Of a DNA stretch of 64,000 bases, positions 21,401-34,900 are shown piece after piece. Under the pieces are notes generated by a model. The model did no database searches and was not told the DNA's origin. It saw nothing but the letters and a program-made list of their open reading frames with translations. The stretch's first letter is position 1. Every line of letters begins with the position of its first letter. The stretch covers positions 310,001-374,000 of the forward strand of contig JACATO010000651.1 of NCBI GenBank assembly GCA_018389105.1, read 5' to 3'. The position numbers and the translations under genes were made by a program. Source of the DNA: Nautilus pompilius (Eukaryota; Mollusca; Cephalopoda; Nautilida; Nautilidae).

Positions 21401-22766
21401 GCTGCTGCTGTTCTGCGACAACTATTTGGCGCCCGTGTTATCTAGATCCCAGTGTAAAGCGCCACCAGAAACCATTCCGTTTATTACTCTTCGCGTTCAG
21501 TTTTAAAAAGGAATCTGTTCTATCTCGTCTTCCGAAGTAACCAAGTGGCGGAAAAGACAAAGAGGCTGGATGATGGTCAAATGAGAACAACAACAATAGT
21601 AAAACTAAACAAGTCGAATAATTACGTAGAGGATAACTTCAGCTGAAAAGGGTTAATGTAACAAGAGTTTTTGTTTGTTTTTTTGTTTATTTCTCAGTGC
21701 ATCTGTCTCTGGTGTTGGATAACAACAACGACAACATCGACCAAGCACTGCTTGACCTCATCTTGTCCTGTCTGCACTTGAAAAACATACACGTTAACGC
21801 CAAGCTGTTGACAACCACCATCGAAAATATTTGCTTTTTCCAACTTCAAGGCAGAATCTGTAAGTGCGAAAGGTTTTTCTCATGTCTGTCTGTTCGTATC
21901 CGTCCCGACGCTCGTTGCCGGGTCCTCAGAGAGGACCTGAAAACAAAACAAAACAAAACAACAAAAACACTAAAGGCCGCAGGGTTCTCAGCTAGAAACC
22001 TTCGAGAAGACGTTGCTAAGAAACATACGCTGCCGCTTCTCGATTTTTCAAGAACTGTATAATTAATATATGAGGAAAAAAGAGAGAGAGAGAGAGGAGA
22101 GCAAAAGAAACGTTAAATGGGCAGTGAAGATACTGAATAGGTTCCATCTATAAACATATTTCTAATTTGAGTCTCTTCAAGTAGATAAAAAAGCAAATCA
22201 AAGCCGCTTTAAGGTAAATAAAGCGAAATAGTTAATTACTCACATCCTCTGTTTCATTGCTAAAACCATCTATAAGAGAAAAAGCTTCCAAATAATAAAT
22301 ACACAAATCCGGGTAATTCCATCGAACCTGATCTTTGTTTCAGAAGAATTATCTCCCTTGTAGTAGAATTTAAATTCTCCCGTTACAGCAGTTTAAATAA
22401 AGTGAAGAAATGTCTCAATTAGACGGGGAGCAAGAATTTTAAACTAAAAACTGGCTACACGCGGAATTTATTTAAGTCAGCTGAAACGGGGCACATGAAC
22501 AAGACAGTTTTTATAGACTAAATAGAGAATTAATGTAGACCTAGAGTAGGAGTTCACACAAACATTCCTCCCTCTCTCTCCAGTACTCCATACCTTTAAA
22601 TGTTTTCTTTTAAATTCCAGCACTATGCGTCCTCCATGTTATGTTCCGACATCTTTGTAACGAGGGCTGGACAAAACTTCTGGACATCAAAGAGAAATAT
22701 CTACAAATGATCGAAAGCCGGAGGCTCGATTTCTCCTTTGCCAGGCACCTGCCAGTGAACAATTAG
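18498..22766 (+). CDS. FBXO39: F-box only protein of the FBXO39 type, three exons
   Basis: F-box proteins bring substrates to SCF (Skp1-Cul1) ubiquitin ligases. Exons are 18498-19518 (donor GTGAGG), 21698-21859 (donor GTAAGT) and 22621-22766 (stop TAG), with phases joining correctly to about 442 residues, close to the vertebrate FBXO39 length. Residues 20-65 are the F-box (LPDIVLLQIYSYLPDTDR, then HVSLVCKSWSRMF and LWKMRTF). Family landmarks follow: LNLSGAQL, the NGCKILE block, ISINYNCLSN and SVTWRFVSGRCPKL. Exon 2 carries LVLDNNNDNIDQALLDLILS, which parallels the corresponding FBXO39 segment. FBXO33 is related, so the exact orthology is less certain than the family. Exon 1 is markedly GC-rich compared with other exons here, which makes other frames open by chance. 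The start is the first ATG (CTTATGG), with stops upstream. Confidence 0.88.
20020..20245 (-). repeat. tRNA-derived SINE-like copy in F-box intron 1
   Basis: On the minus strand the sequence begins GGTGGCGCGGTAGTGCAGTA, which is tRNA-like with an A-box-like TAGTGCAGTAG. About 85 bases on is GGTTTGATCTCTACC, resembling a B box. It is GC-richer than its flanks. The 3' boundary and target-site duplications are not clear. Confidence 0.5.
20407..20615. repeat. 105-bp tandem duplication
   Basis: Two nearly identical units start at 20407 and 20512 with TGGCTTCATGTCAGCTG; only a few substitutions separate them. They lie in the first intron of the F-box gene. On the minus strand each unit contains a frame reading VIMVWVAISI, which resembles the VMVWGAIS core of Tc1-like transposases, so the duplicated piece may be transposon-derived. 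Confidence 0.9.
20840..21061 (-). pseudogene. Tc1-like transposase fragment
   Basis: The minus-strand frame reads TALVFVKVSSSSAGYIAIL, PLYQQHSLRFDAYVLQED and then NPIEY. This follows the Tc1 family order TALVFV..L....Y..EIL...PF.Q.H.L.FQ.DN and later NPIEH, with material missing between the D and NPIE motifs. It is a short relic in F-box intron 1, possibly linked with the duplicated VMVW-like pieces downstream on the same strand. Confidence 0.55.
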
Positions 22767-22977
22767 CAATGCAGAGGTCCTTTAAAAACGTAACTAATGT
22801 GCTGTAGACGTTTCTTCATATCCAACTGAGTCTCTTACGGCAAAAGAAATACAAATCTACGAATGTTTTAATTTTTTTTTTTTAAAAAAAAAAACCTAGT
22901 TAAGGATAAACTAAATCAAAAAAATTGAGTGCAAGTTGTTTCTCTCTCAAAATACTTTTCTGGAAAAAAAAAAGTAT

Positions 22978-22983
22978 AATAAA
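22978..22983 (+). terminator. Polyadenylation signal AATAAA of the F-box gene
   Basis: First canonical hexamer after the stop at 22766, about 210 bases downstream. Confidence 0.5.
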
Positions 22984-25900
22984 ATATTAATTTTTAATAC
23001 CAACATTCATTTCCTTAATATTTAAAAATTAATGTTAATCTGGATTGCAGGCAAAAGGTTACTAATGGCCATAAAAAAGTCTAGTAACATTTTTTGTCAG
23101 GTTGGGAGTAACTAAAAAGAATGCCAGATTTCAGCGAATGCAAAAAACAAAGGTAATTTCTGGTTTGTCACATTTGAAGGGTGTTCATGTCAGTGCTGCT
23201 GCCAGCATCTAATTCAGCGAGAGACCATCTTACTAAGTTGTCTGGAAGGAGGCACACCACATGCAAAATTTCTGCTGGATACGTAGCCACCCAAGACAGA
23301 CGCCAGACACTCTCTCGTTCAAAGACGGCGACAGAACCAACTGGCTAAGAAACTCACTTTCAAGTCAGTCTTATCACGTTTGAGGAAATCTTAATGTGGC
23401 CCAGATTCTAGCAACCTTCAGCGAAGGTAGCTAATGGGCAGGTCCTTAAAATAAGAAGAAAAAAACGAGAGAAGAGTTTGTTCTAGACATTACAAGAGAA
23501 AAACTATTGCTGAGAAGATACAGACAGAGGAATGAGAGAAATTTGTGGGGGAGGGAAAAACAAAATTGGTGCAATGGTCTTCAGAGGTGATGCAATACAT
23601 TCTTTAGGAAAACTTCCAAGTTTTCCTGGGGTTAAATACCAAAGTGAAAGACATTTAATAGAGTATAAATAATGTGGACCAGGAGGACAAAAAAATAATA
23701 TGCAGATTCACCTAAATTGGATTTTTGATTTCAATAATCAAAATCTTGGTTTTAACTAAATCTGTCTCTCTTAAACTATGAAAGGATAGTCATTTGAGGT
23801 TCCACCAAAGGTGTCACTGCATAAAAATTCTTCTTAGAAGACAGGTGTTTGTTCATTTAACAAATGATATGGTCAATGGAGTTTGTAGAAGTATCAATAT
23901 CAACTATGGAATAAAGGTTATACGTGTTTTCCTCTAAGATCAAACTGGAAAATCATTAACAGGAGCAATAAAATCTTTATTTAAACAGTCTAGTAGAAAA
24001 CGAAACCAATCATGGACCAACTTGGGAAGTGAATGAATTCATCAACAGTACTTTTATCAATTTTTTAAGAAAAAAATTCCAATGGCCCATTGGGAATAGA
24101 ACTTTATACATATATATAATGAAGGTAAAGCAATTGGAGTAGAGATTTAATAAAACCTAAAGAACTAATACATGTAAAAAAATACAAAATAATCAGTTAA
24201 GTATTTTAGATCAATAAAAGATTTTTTAGCAGATTGATTGATTGGTTGGTCATGTAGTATGACGAGGTTGAAGGTTACAACTCCGTGTAATCTAAAGATT
24301 AGTGAAAGTCAATCTTTAAACTTTCCTGACAATACCAGTTATTTCTCCTTGATTACTGCCTTAATATCCCAATCTTCATCAATATTTAAAAAAAAAAAAA
24401 AAAATTTAAATGTAAAATATATATTACTAGTTATTAGAACAAGTCTAAAATTTCAACAATACAAATTCCCAAACCCGTTTCATGAACAAGCTCTAGAAAA
24501 ATTGTGCATCTTTATTTGACAGTGTGAGTGGAAAGGTAATACCCAAAGAGAACACTTCACCTAGACTGGGATGTGCAATGTTTAAACATCTTTGGTCACC
24601 TCTACACATACTAGAATTAAGGGAATGATAGATTCTTTGGATTTAAGAATGGCTAAGTTTCCTGTTTCAGTGCTATCCGATCCAAACATCTAAGATTAGA
24701 AATAAGACTTTTGTAGTTTATTTTTTCATTCACACTTACCAAAACAAAGGACCACAAACACTTTTCAAGTGTAACAGTAGACAAAAGAGGAAGCACTCAA
24801 CAGCGGTTCTCGCCTTAATGCAATCAAAATAGTTAAGAAAATGTCATCAACTGATATATCAACAGACTAAGAATGTAATTCTTTAGACTGTCACAAATGA
24901 CATTTCGACAAAAAATTTAGTTTGACACTGACAAATAACTAGAGATCACTCCTATATCAATCTGGCAGTTAACCATTAAAACAGAATTTCAAAGCTGATA
25001 TCTGTTAACAAAACACAGCAAATGGCACTAATAATGTCTTTTTTTTTTTTTTTACCATCTAACCAAGTCAAAAATAAAATTTAAAACTTTCTCACTTCCA
25101 GGTATTAAAAACTACCTCTTCCACAAAAATGAAATTTGCTAAATACTATCCCCCTACCAATGTCAAATTAACAAGGTTAGAATCTCAGCTGATAACAAAT
25201 GTGGAGCAACAGTGATTAGTATCCATCTGGCTGTGTACTCTAACTTTTCTTAAACCTCATCCCCAAGAGAGCGAGAGAGAGAAAGAGAATAAACAAAACA
25301 CAATTTGGTGGATTATTTAGTTTATTTACAATTTTTGTGGTTCCCAAATTCAGTTTCAAATACTTGGAAAGCAGATTCATCACAGCTTTGAAAGGGTAGT
25401 ATTTATTTTTCAAGATTTTGTTTGTTTGTGTTGTTGTTTTTTTTAAAAATGTTGCTTAATACAAGTAAAAACAAAAAACAACAAAACAGACCGACTCAAA
25501 TCACTAGTTTTATGAAATTATTTTAAGTCAGGTGTTTATTTTTTCCCCAATTTTTAACAAATTTTCTAATTTTTTTTTCAAATTTTGTATATATATATTT
25601 TTTTTTACTGAATATGGCCTTCTAATAACTACATTCTTAGATTCAAGAAATTCTGTTCAGACTAGCAACTTATTGAAATTATATTACATATCTGTGTACA
25701 AAGTTTGCATATAATTATGCTGCAAAATATTTTACATACAAGCGGTCAGAGTTCTGAAATTAAACACTCTGAAATTCACCACTTCCCAAAGTCTGTAACA
25801 AAAACAAAATAAATCACCTCATTTCAAGTTGTCTTAAAAGTTTTTTTTTTTTTTAATAAAGTTTTTTTTTTCCTTTCTTGGCAATAGATATAATTCACTG

Positions 25901-26360
25901 CTGCAGCGTAGTAGCAATGCCAAACACTTGAAAATAGCACCTGTTCATTCTCAGTATTCAGAATCGGCGAGGCAAAGTGTCCAAGCAAAACAAATATTCC
26001 CCATACAAAGTGTTGGTGGTAAAGCTGAATGTACAGCATTCAAAAGGTGTCTGTCCATCAGTCCTTCCTTTCTTCGGTAGTAGAGTGGAAAATCATTGGT
26101 CATTATAATGCAATTGAGAAAGAGAGGACATCTAAAGCTCTCACAATACGTATGGGAATCCACAAATCCTTGGAGGTTGTTGTTTGTTGGTTTTTTTGTT
26201 TTTTTTTCTCCTCAAATTTTTTTTTAAATTATTATTTTTTTTTTAAATTTTTAAATCAATCCTTAAATGCAAGAATCTTGTATCAATATCCAGCTGTTAG
26301 ATTATTAACCAAAAAATTTAATTTTATTTATTTTTTTTTTCCCCCTAGAATAAAGTGCTT
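22984..26360. other. AT-rich convergent spacer including the eIF4G 3' UTR
   Basis: I recognise no gene. The right part must include the 3' UTR of eIF4G on the minus strand. Candidate AATAAA hexamers on that strand lie at 26323-26332 (only 30-40 bases after the stop) and again near 25404 and 25312. Many long A and T runs occur. The left part follows the F-box gene's polyadenylation signal. Confidence 0.5.
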
Positions 26361-29300
26361 TCAGCTATCTTCCTCCTCCTCCGCTTCTCGCAACCAGGTG
26401 AAGAATGGTACGACTTGTTTTAGGGCCACACCTTTGCCATCTCTTTCTGCTGGATCCTCGCTTTTCTCCCACTGATTGAACGCCTCCTCAGAAATAACAT
26501 CTTCATCATACAACGCGTCAAACATAGAACGAAGCACACCTAGAAAACAAAATTAAATGGATTAAGATGTGTATATAATCTACACTTTTTTTTTTAAACT
26601 GTGTATTCAAAGAAAAGAAAAATTCTAACTGTTGCAGATTCAAATAATAGATGCTTTACAGGGATTATCAAATTTTCAGTGCTAATGCTAAATATGAGTC
26701 TAGCTCTTGCACGCACATAAATACAGTCCATTCAGTCAAGCACATACTTACTTGGTGGGTGCTCTAGCTTCTGGTCCAAAGCTTGTAATGCATATAAAGC
26801 CTGCAGTTGAAGATCTGTTCGGTGATCTAAATATTTTAGTAGTAGTAAACTCCTGTCTTTAACAGCTTTTTCTTCTACCCTAGCAGCTGTGTTTTCATGA
26901 CCTGCAATAGCAAAACAATGAAATATTTATTTGGATAATAAAAAAACTTAATCAACAGCATTTAAAGATATTTTTTTTTTTGTTTGTTTGTTTATAGTAA
27001 ATCTGATAGGAAGAGAAAAATTGGTTTAATGAGAAGCATAACAAAATGAATACGCATGGGTTTTGGAATAATTTATTATAATGAATAACCAACATTTATA
27101 AATACAGTGGTGGAAATAATTATAGAAACAAAGAAAAAACTGAGTATAAATTTAAAATTACATGTGATGAAATTGTATAACATGTGCAAAAATGAAATGC
27201 TCCATAGTATAGTCATGTGTTGATAAAGTACAACATGAATGGTTTCAAGCAAGCAATCGGAAAGCGACACACCTGCAGAAGTATAAGCAGTGATATCATC
27301 ATAGTGTGATGAATACTACTGCTCCTGGAAAGGAAATATCACATGACAAGCATAGAGAAATCAAATTAAAGCCTCAGAAAGTGAAGGCTATTCCACGCAG
27401 AAAATTGCAGCCCAACTCATCTTCAGAAAGAATCGTATGCAAGACTAAATAAGAGACACAATCAAGAAAGCCCATAATCTCCAGAAGTGGTTTAAGAACC
27501 TTGATATTCATCTTGCAAATGACCTGGTTGCAAGTGTTGTAAAAACACATTAGCATAGAGAGGTATCACTGGACATGTATCTATCTGAAAACCTTTGCTG
27601 AATAGTGGAAACCAAAAACAGCTAAAATGGGCAGCAGAAATGGAACAGTAGGATGACCAAAATTAGAAGGTGATATTCTTAGATAAGTCAAAAGTTTGAA
27701 GTGTTTGGGAACAACAAACATTTGTTTGAAGGAAGATTGGTATAAGTGTATTCAACAGCCACAGTGAAGCTATGGGGGTGGATCAATCAATGCAAGTGTG
27801 GGGCTGCATATACGACAAGTGTCAGACTTGCATAAAATCAAAAGTATACTAATTATTGTCAGCTACCAAGAAAGCCAAATAACCACCAAACAGTTTGAAT
27901 GCATTGTGAAAAGTGCAAAAGGATATTTGGAAGAACATTCCAACCATACATTGATAAACTGTATAGAAGAAGCCTGAAAACAAGGTTCATGCTTTATATA
28001 AAGCAAAAGCATTTATACCAAATACTGATGTACTACATTTAGTTTTTTTTATTCTGTAATAATGCATTGCATATATAATCTCTCAGTTGCAATTACTCAT
28101 ATCCAGCATTTCTGTAGTTATTTCCAATACTATGTATGAGAGATGTGGAGATTTACAATGACATCTGAAGTAACAAGGCCTCAGTAAGTTATTTTTCACC
28201 ATGATGGTATACTGACAGGGATAACAAGCATCACAGGCCCAAACTGTATTAAGTGAAGATTTGTTTCTATCTCTGCTGTTTTGATGGTTGACAAAACCAT
28301 TAGACAGTTAAGGAATTAGTCTAGACTGACTAAAATGTTCCATCTTGTTGCCACTTACAAAAGTAATTTTCACTTACTCCAAACAAGCAGGAATAGATCA
28401 ATCTAAAATTAAAATTCCATGCACTCTGCTACCTTACCTTGTTTACTCAAGCTGCAATCTCATTGCTGCTGCTGTTTAAACAGCTATGCAAGAAGCAAAA
28501 TTATTAAGTTATTTCACTTAATTAGCCAAGATTTCTAAGATGCAAGATATTTAATTTACCCTATGCACATAAACAACAAACTGAGGTACCTGGTGCTGCC
28601 AAGAATAAATGGCTGTAGGCCATAGCATGGCAGCTTAAACCAGTGCCCAGATTCTGAAGCACCTACACCAAAAATTTGGGGCTTCTAGGTGCTACAGTTA
28701 GGCCATGAAAGAGTAAGAAACGCAAACAAGCACTTGAAAATATGTATCCGATATAAAAATTTTAAATATTTGAGCTTAATCCACCTTATTTTCGAAAAAA
28801 AAAAAGGTATTTTTCATGACAAACCAAGACAGACACGTTAGTATATATTAATCTTTGCAACTAAAATTTAATAACTTTACACAGGTATTATAACAGATTT
28901 AATTGCAACTAGTACAGTATGCATGCAATCTCAGTTAATTAACAAGCTTTGAAGTTAATCTGAGCTTGTTAAATATCTTTTCCTTTAGCAACCCTTGAGT
29001 CTATTGTAGTTCCACCAGTCAGAAATATCAGTTGTTTGGTAACCTGTACCCTATAAAGACAAAAGCATTGTGTGGGCTATTTACAAAGCCCACAGAAAAC
29101 CTGACTGGAAAGAGCTAATCCCTCCCACCAGTATTAGATACCATGTATGATTCATTTAGTATTATTTCCCACTTATTTTTAACCTGTTAATTTAGCCCTC
29201 TCCAGTATGTACCTTACCTGAAATAGCACTTGAACAGACTGCTGTCATCAAGCACCTGATAAAATATGGCTCTTTTGTCATAGTTTCTGGTACATGTGCC

Positions 29301-31940
29301 TACAAAAATAATTAGTATTCAAGACTTGAGTTTATCTGTAGTACAATATTACAATGAGATGGTAGATGAACTAAATACAGTGTCATGCCTGATTTGGGCT
29401 ATGTAAAGGTACAAAAGGCCTCAGTAAACCATATTGTCTACATCCAAAGTGTTCAGATAGGGATAACAATCATCATGGGCCTAATAGATATTCAGAAAAC
29501 TTAGGACAAATACACTTCCTAAAGACTCTTGGCTCAGACTAATTACAAACATTTTTCATTTTATAACAAAAGCTGAATAATACATCTGATACATTATTCA
29601 AAAAGCTTCCACACTACTACCCGGTAACTTTAGTAATTATAGTGATCCAGATTGTAAGTTATGTTAGATACTGTGACTAGCTAATTCCATACATATAGTC
29701 AGCTACATCAATTACCTAGTAGATTGTAACTGGAGTTTTCTTTCAGTTCTCATTTTGTTTGCTTATTAAAGAACATTGTAATTGTTAATTTTCTTAAAAC
29801 TAGCTTTAGTAGAGTTTACATAAGGAGAATAATAATTAAAAATGAATTGCAACAACCAAAAAAATTCCACACAATTTATCTTTTCTTCTGGCAATGTAAG
29901 ATTTTCTTTAGACTAAAATATTACTACCAGCCATATGACATATCTCAATTTGATAATTTAAATCAATTTTTAACAGTTAAAATTATAAGACAATAAAGTT
30001 GCTAAAAACTATCACCAAGCAGTCATATGCAACCATTTGATATACTTATTAACCAAAATCACTTTCCAGTTAGCTTATAATTAACTCTTGTTGCTACTTG
30101 CTGCACCACCCAGGAAATTAACATTTACTCTAATAACACCATGTGGGCATGAAGAGGGGCTGATAAGCTGCATTTTAATTCAGGCTTGGTGCAAATATGG
30201 CTGAAATCATGATAGTGCTTCCTGGGCAAAATACCATCTCTTCACTAATGAGAAGTGAACATTCACAAATAATCAGAAGCTACTATCAATGAACCACATT
30301 TAGCAATGTTCTAAATTAACTGACGACAAAAATAAACTCAGGAACAGTTATGGAAATTAAAGCAACATTCCAATTTTTAATTTTGATTTCAAACCACAAA
30401 GTTGATAACAGTATGATTTCTACAGTTGCCCATATGGTGTGTAAACCCAGCAGCAGCAATCTATCCAGTCATTTAGAAATGAACTAGACAAAATTTTTAA
30501 CTTCAAACTCTTCAAATATATTTTCTAATGACAGCTATAATAGATACAAATGAGAATTAACGGTGGATCCTGATCTAGATTCAAACTATGGTCAATCATT
30601 AACAACTGAAAAGCAAGCTCCTAACATCACTGAACATAAAACTTAATTCTTGCTTTTTACAATGTGTAATAATATACAATATGAAATTCACCAGAAAGGA
30701 TCTCTACCCTGCAAACGAACAGAGTCATGTCCATACACATTAGAGCACGGTGCCTATCCTGCACAGCATGGGGCTGGGGTCAGATACTTCCAACTTCAGC
30801 AGGGAAGTCCGTCCCTATTAAAACTCATTTTCGTTTGTCTGGGGAAGCCCCCCAAAACACACAGCTGGTAAAATAGAGCAAGAAGAAACTATGCCAGGGA
30901 GATACACCAAAAACCATCAGCATTTGACTACGATAGATCCTGAGGGAATCACAGATTGAGAGGGATCCCCCACCCATAAGAACATTAAATGGTTTAAATC
31001 TGTTGTCTGTATAAAGGCCTCAGAACCACGGGTTTAAATTGTTTTATTCAGATCTTAAGTCCACCTTTTCCCTCCTTCCTGCATAGCAAACACATTACGT
31101 ACATCAATCCAGTCCAAAATTTCTTCATTTGCTGCCTTCTTTGTCAGCAGTAAGGAATCCAGTTCCTCCCGGATGGTCTCTTTGGATATTTCTGTAGAAC
31201 TGGGGTGGGGTTCTTCACTTAAGGTAAATTCTAGTTTCTGAAACAAATGCAAAAAAGAAAAAGTTAGATTAAAATGAGATGTAAATTTTCCCATTAAATA
31301 TGCAATGAAAATGACATCCTTTCCCAAATTGAACAAATGACAATCACCACTCAGGCTAATTTTTAAATTGCTGAAATTATTCAATGTCTTTAGAAAATAG
31401 CCAAAGAAACTAGGGGAGGGGCCAGTATGACCCATTATCTGATTAATTTCCACTAAAACAGAATTAAATATAAAGGCAAAATACAAGGAAAAAATTAACA
31501 AATAACGTATAAGCAAATGTACTTTCTTTCTGCGATATTTATCGGCTGATTGTGTATTTACTTTGAGGAAGGTGTTTTTAGCGGGGAGAGTGATTTGATT
31601 TTTGGTCGGTGGTAATGAGTGGGGCGGTGGTGTTTGGAGGTTTGTGGACAAGTTAAGATTGTGCGGGCCATGTTGTTTTGTTTTTGGCTGGTAAAAATGT
31701 CAACTTTTTAATTATGAAGCCATTAAAAAGTGCATTCATCTGCACTTTCTCACCTCATCCCACCCTCCAAAAAAAAACACAAAAAAAAAAACTTAAGTTT
31801 GTGCCATGTGTAAGGTTTAGAAGAGAATTCACCTAAGTGTTACACACCTTTTCCTTTATAAAAGCATCAACGTCTTCCATTATGAAATCTGTCCACTTCA
31901 AATTGGACGATTTCCACAATTCTCCAACCTTTTTGTGACC
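26361..31940 (-). CDS. EIF4G: eIF4G: W2 (HEAT-3) domain, five exons
   Basis: Exons 31940-31848 ([19 protein letters not shown]), 31237-31103, 29299-29218, 26901-26752 and 26539-26361 (stop TGA at 26361-26363). The end reads [32 protein letters not shown] and [11 protein letters not shown], which are the aromatic/acidic boxes that recruit Mnk kinases. The last four exons are the source-like counterparts of the separate W2 gene at 14.6-17.2 kb. Confidence 0.97.
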
Positions 31941-34900
31941 CTAAAACAAAATGTAAGAATGAAACACCTGAGCAACACTAATCAATCTACATTTGCGTTA
32001 CACAAGACAAGGATATAAATAGCAAGCACAATAGAGCCCAAACCCATCTATACAGAAATGAACTCTCGGCAATAGTAATAAAAACCAACCAAATGACCCA
32101 ATCTAGTGTGATGTTCCAAACAACTCAAAGAATCGTCGTCTACAAGTAGGAAGCTAGCACCACCAATGCAGTCATTAAGTGAATAAAGTTGGACAAATAG
32201 GCATGCACACAAATGGGAACAGTGGATTGCTAGAAAAAAAGATAGTGGCAAAGTTCTGCAGAAATAATCCAAACTTCTTATGAACATGAATATGATAAAT
32301 CTTCTCATGCATATCCTCTTTCAATCAATTCTTTTCCTCTCCAGCATTCATTCACATTCCCTTCGTTTTTCATGAATTTTTTTCTGAATGGACAAAAATA
32401 AAGACATAAAAACTGCAACTTTTCTTTGCTTCTAGCAAATGAGGTGTGTGCCTTTAGTGGCAAGTACAAGAATACAGTGTGCAAGGTTTTCTTTTTCCTT
32501 CCTTAATCCAATTTTAATCTTCCATTCATAGTTATCACCACACTATATTAAAAAAAACAGTAACGGGGTATAAACTCCCATATTCTTTCACCTATAAGGC
32601 AATGTCTAGTCTAAGTTAAATTGGCCAATTTTTCCCCCTTCATTCTTAAGTCAATTCGAAGTATGAGACTAGGCTAGATCAACTACAGTAGTTAGCCAAA
32701 CTTTATCAGTCAGAACAATATGCCAATTTATTTATAACACTGCACCAGTTTTTACAGTACTTCCAGGCCCATGAGTAATAATGATCTGTTTGAACATACC
32801 ATTGAACTATGTGGGAATAATTTTCCAAATAAATGGTATGTTGTAATCATGAAGATATCTGAAAACACTATCATTGGTTCTGGTATTGAAGGCCCATCAT
32901 ATATTTTTAGCCAATACATGATAACAGCGATCATCAGGTAATCCCGTGTCATTAGCACAGTGTTGAATTGCCTACTTTAAAAAGTCAAATGTGTCAGTTT
33001 CATCTATCTTTCATATACTTCATTTCGAGATATTTAGAGCACACTCAAATTGAGAAATTCAACTAAATTCATTTTTAAGAGCATGAAGCAATATTCAGCG
33101 GTTTTGAGTTGTCAGATATTTTGAGTTTACAACTAGGCCAACATACTCAGCTGTTCTGACTGGATGATATGGTACACGGGTGCAGCACTAGAGTTCTGAA
33201 AACTTTATAAGAAATGAGAAATACGTTTACCAGATATCATGTGATAGAAGAATTCATTTAAACAAAACCGACTTAATTTCTTATGGATGAATGGTCCTAA
33301 TTTCGATATTAAATACCAAAGTTTTTGTAATCTGATGTCTGAAAACTATTACATGTAATTATGAATTAGTCTTTTTTTCAAAATCTTTGTTGAGCATGTT
33401 CATTTTGTTCACAATTTGATTTTTAAAAATTATTTGGGATAAAAGTCAAGCCAATCATTCTTCAATTTTATTCATTTCCAGGCTGGTGTTTTTTTTTTTT
33501 CTTCTTTTGATTCAACATAGCAGCTAATAGACAGGTTAGAACGACAACTCGTCTAATTTAAAGTGCAAAAAGTAAATTATGGTACTGGTTCTAATAGCTA
33601 TCCATGATGCAACAAATAGCCTTCCTGTTCAGCACTAAGTAGCTATCAAATATATAAAATTTGTTTGTATTCATAAATAGCCTCTATCAAAAAATTTTTG
33701 TAGACAAAATCACCCTTGATAATTAGCCTATTCCCAAGTACATTTGACCATTGACATATCCACACCATATTTACTGATGCATGTTGCTAACTTGCTTTGG
33801 GTCCTCTCAAACATTACAAGATATCACTGCACACGTGATTGTTGAACCACTGATCATGCTACACTTTCCACATTAGGTCTTTCTAGTACAATAATTTTTT
33901 CTGACACATTCACTTATTTATCTGAAATTCTCATAGTAAGCATTGTTATTTGCATCTGAAGAAAAGTTAGAATGCCAACAAATAAGCAAGCTAAAGCTAG
34001 ATATTGCTGACAAAGCAAAATCTACAAGTACCGTATTACTTCACTTATAATGGCGTGCTGTATCACAGTAGTAAGACAGAAATAATTTGCAAGTGGACTG
34101 ATTGAACTGAAGAGTGAAAACTGATTATAGACCTGTCCCAGACAAGAGACCAGCTACTTGAGGTTAGTCAAAAACTAAGGTGTAGAAGATCAACTGTTTT
34201 CAACTGGTTTTGTGGAGCATACGAATCACAGGAAAACAGACAAAAATCAAGGCAGCAAATTTCTCTGATTCTACTGACCATTTGTCATACCATCTAAACA
34301 AGTGTTGTGCTAAAACTGCTTTAACATCAGGAGCAAAAGGTGAAAACATTCCAATAATGCACCATTGTAACAACTCTGCAAGTACTTCACCACTGATACC
34401 AAAAATGTAGGTGAGACATGTCCATATCAACATGCCAAACAAACTGACTGCACCATTACAAGAAAGGATCGAGCAAGAAAACAGATTCACTCGCATGTTT
34501 CTGCACAAGTAAATAAAAAGTGCACACTTACCAATCTATGACTGGCATCATGAAGGATTTCTGCTATTAACACACCAGCTTTATCAAATTCCTTCAGTGG
34601 CTCACAGGCTTGTTTGAGAAAACTCAGCGGAATGCTGCCATCCTGGACCATTGGACCAATCAACTCTCCTAAATACTGCCAGATCATAGGGATATCAATT
34701 TCCATCTCTCCACATTTTAAAATCTCATTCAGCCTGAAATAAGCATTAGTAGTTTATACCTTTCTGACAAAAACAAAATCTATCTTTTCTTTTTTAATTA
34801 TTAACTAGTCGAGAAAAACCAAAAGCTAGTGCTGTTCCCACACATCAGGGAGTAAACAAAGTTCTGGCATTTCCTATAAGTGTTTATTTGAATTTAGGTA

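Noticed and set aside
31055..31651. 198-codon minus-strand frame
   Set aside because: Only 31103-31237 is an eIF4G exon; the rest is open intron on both sides of good splice sites.
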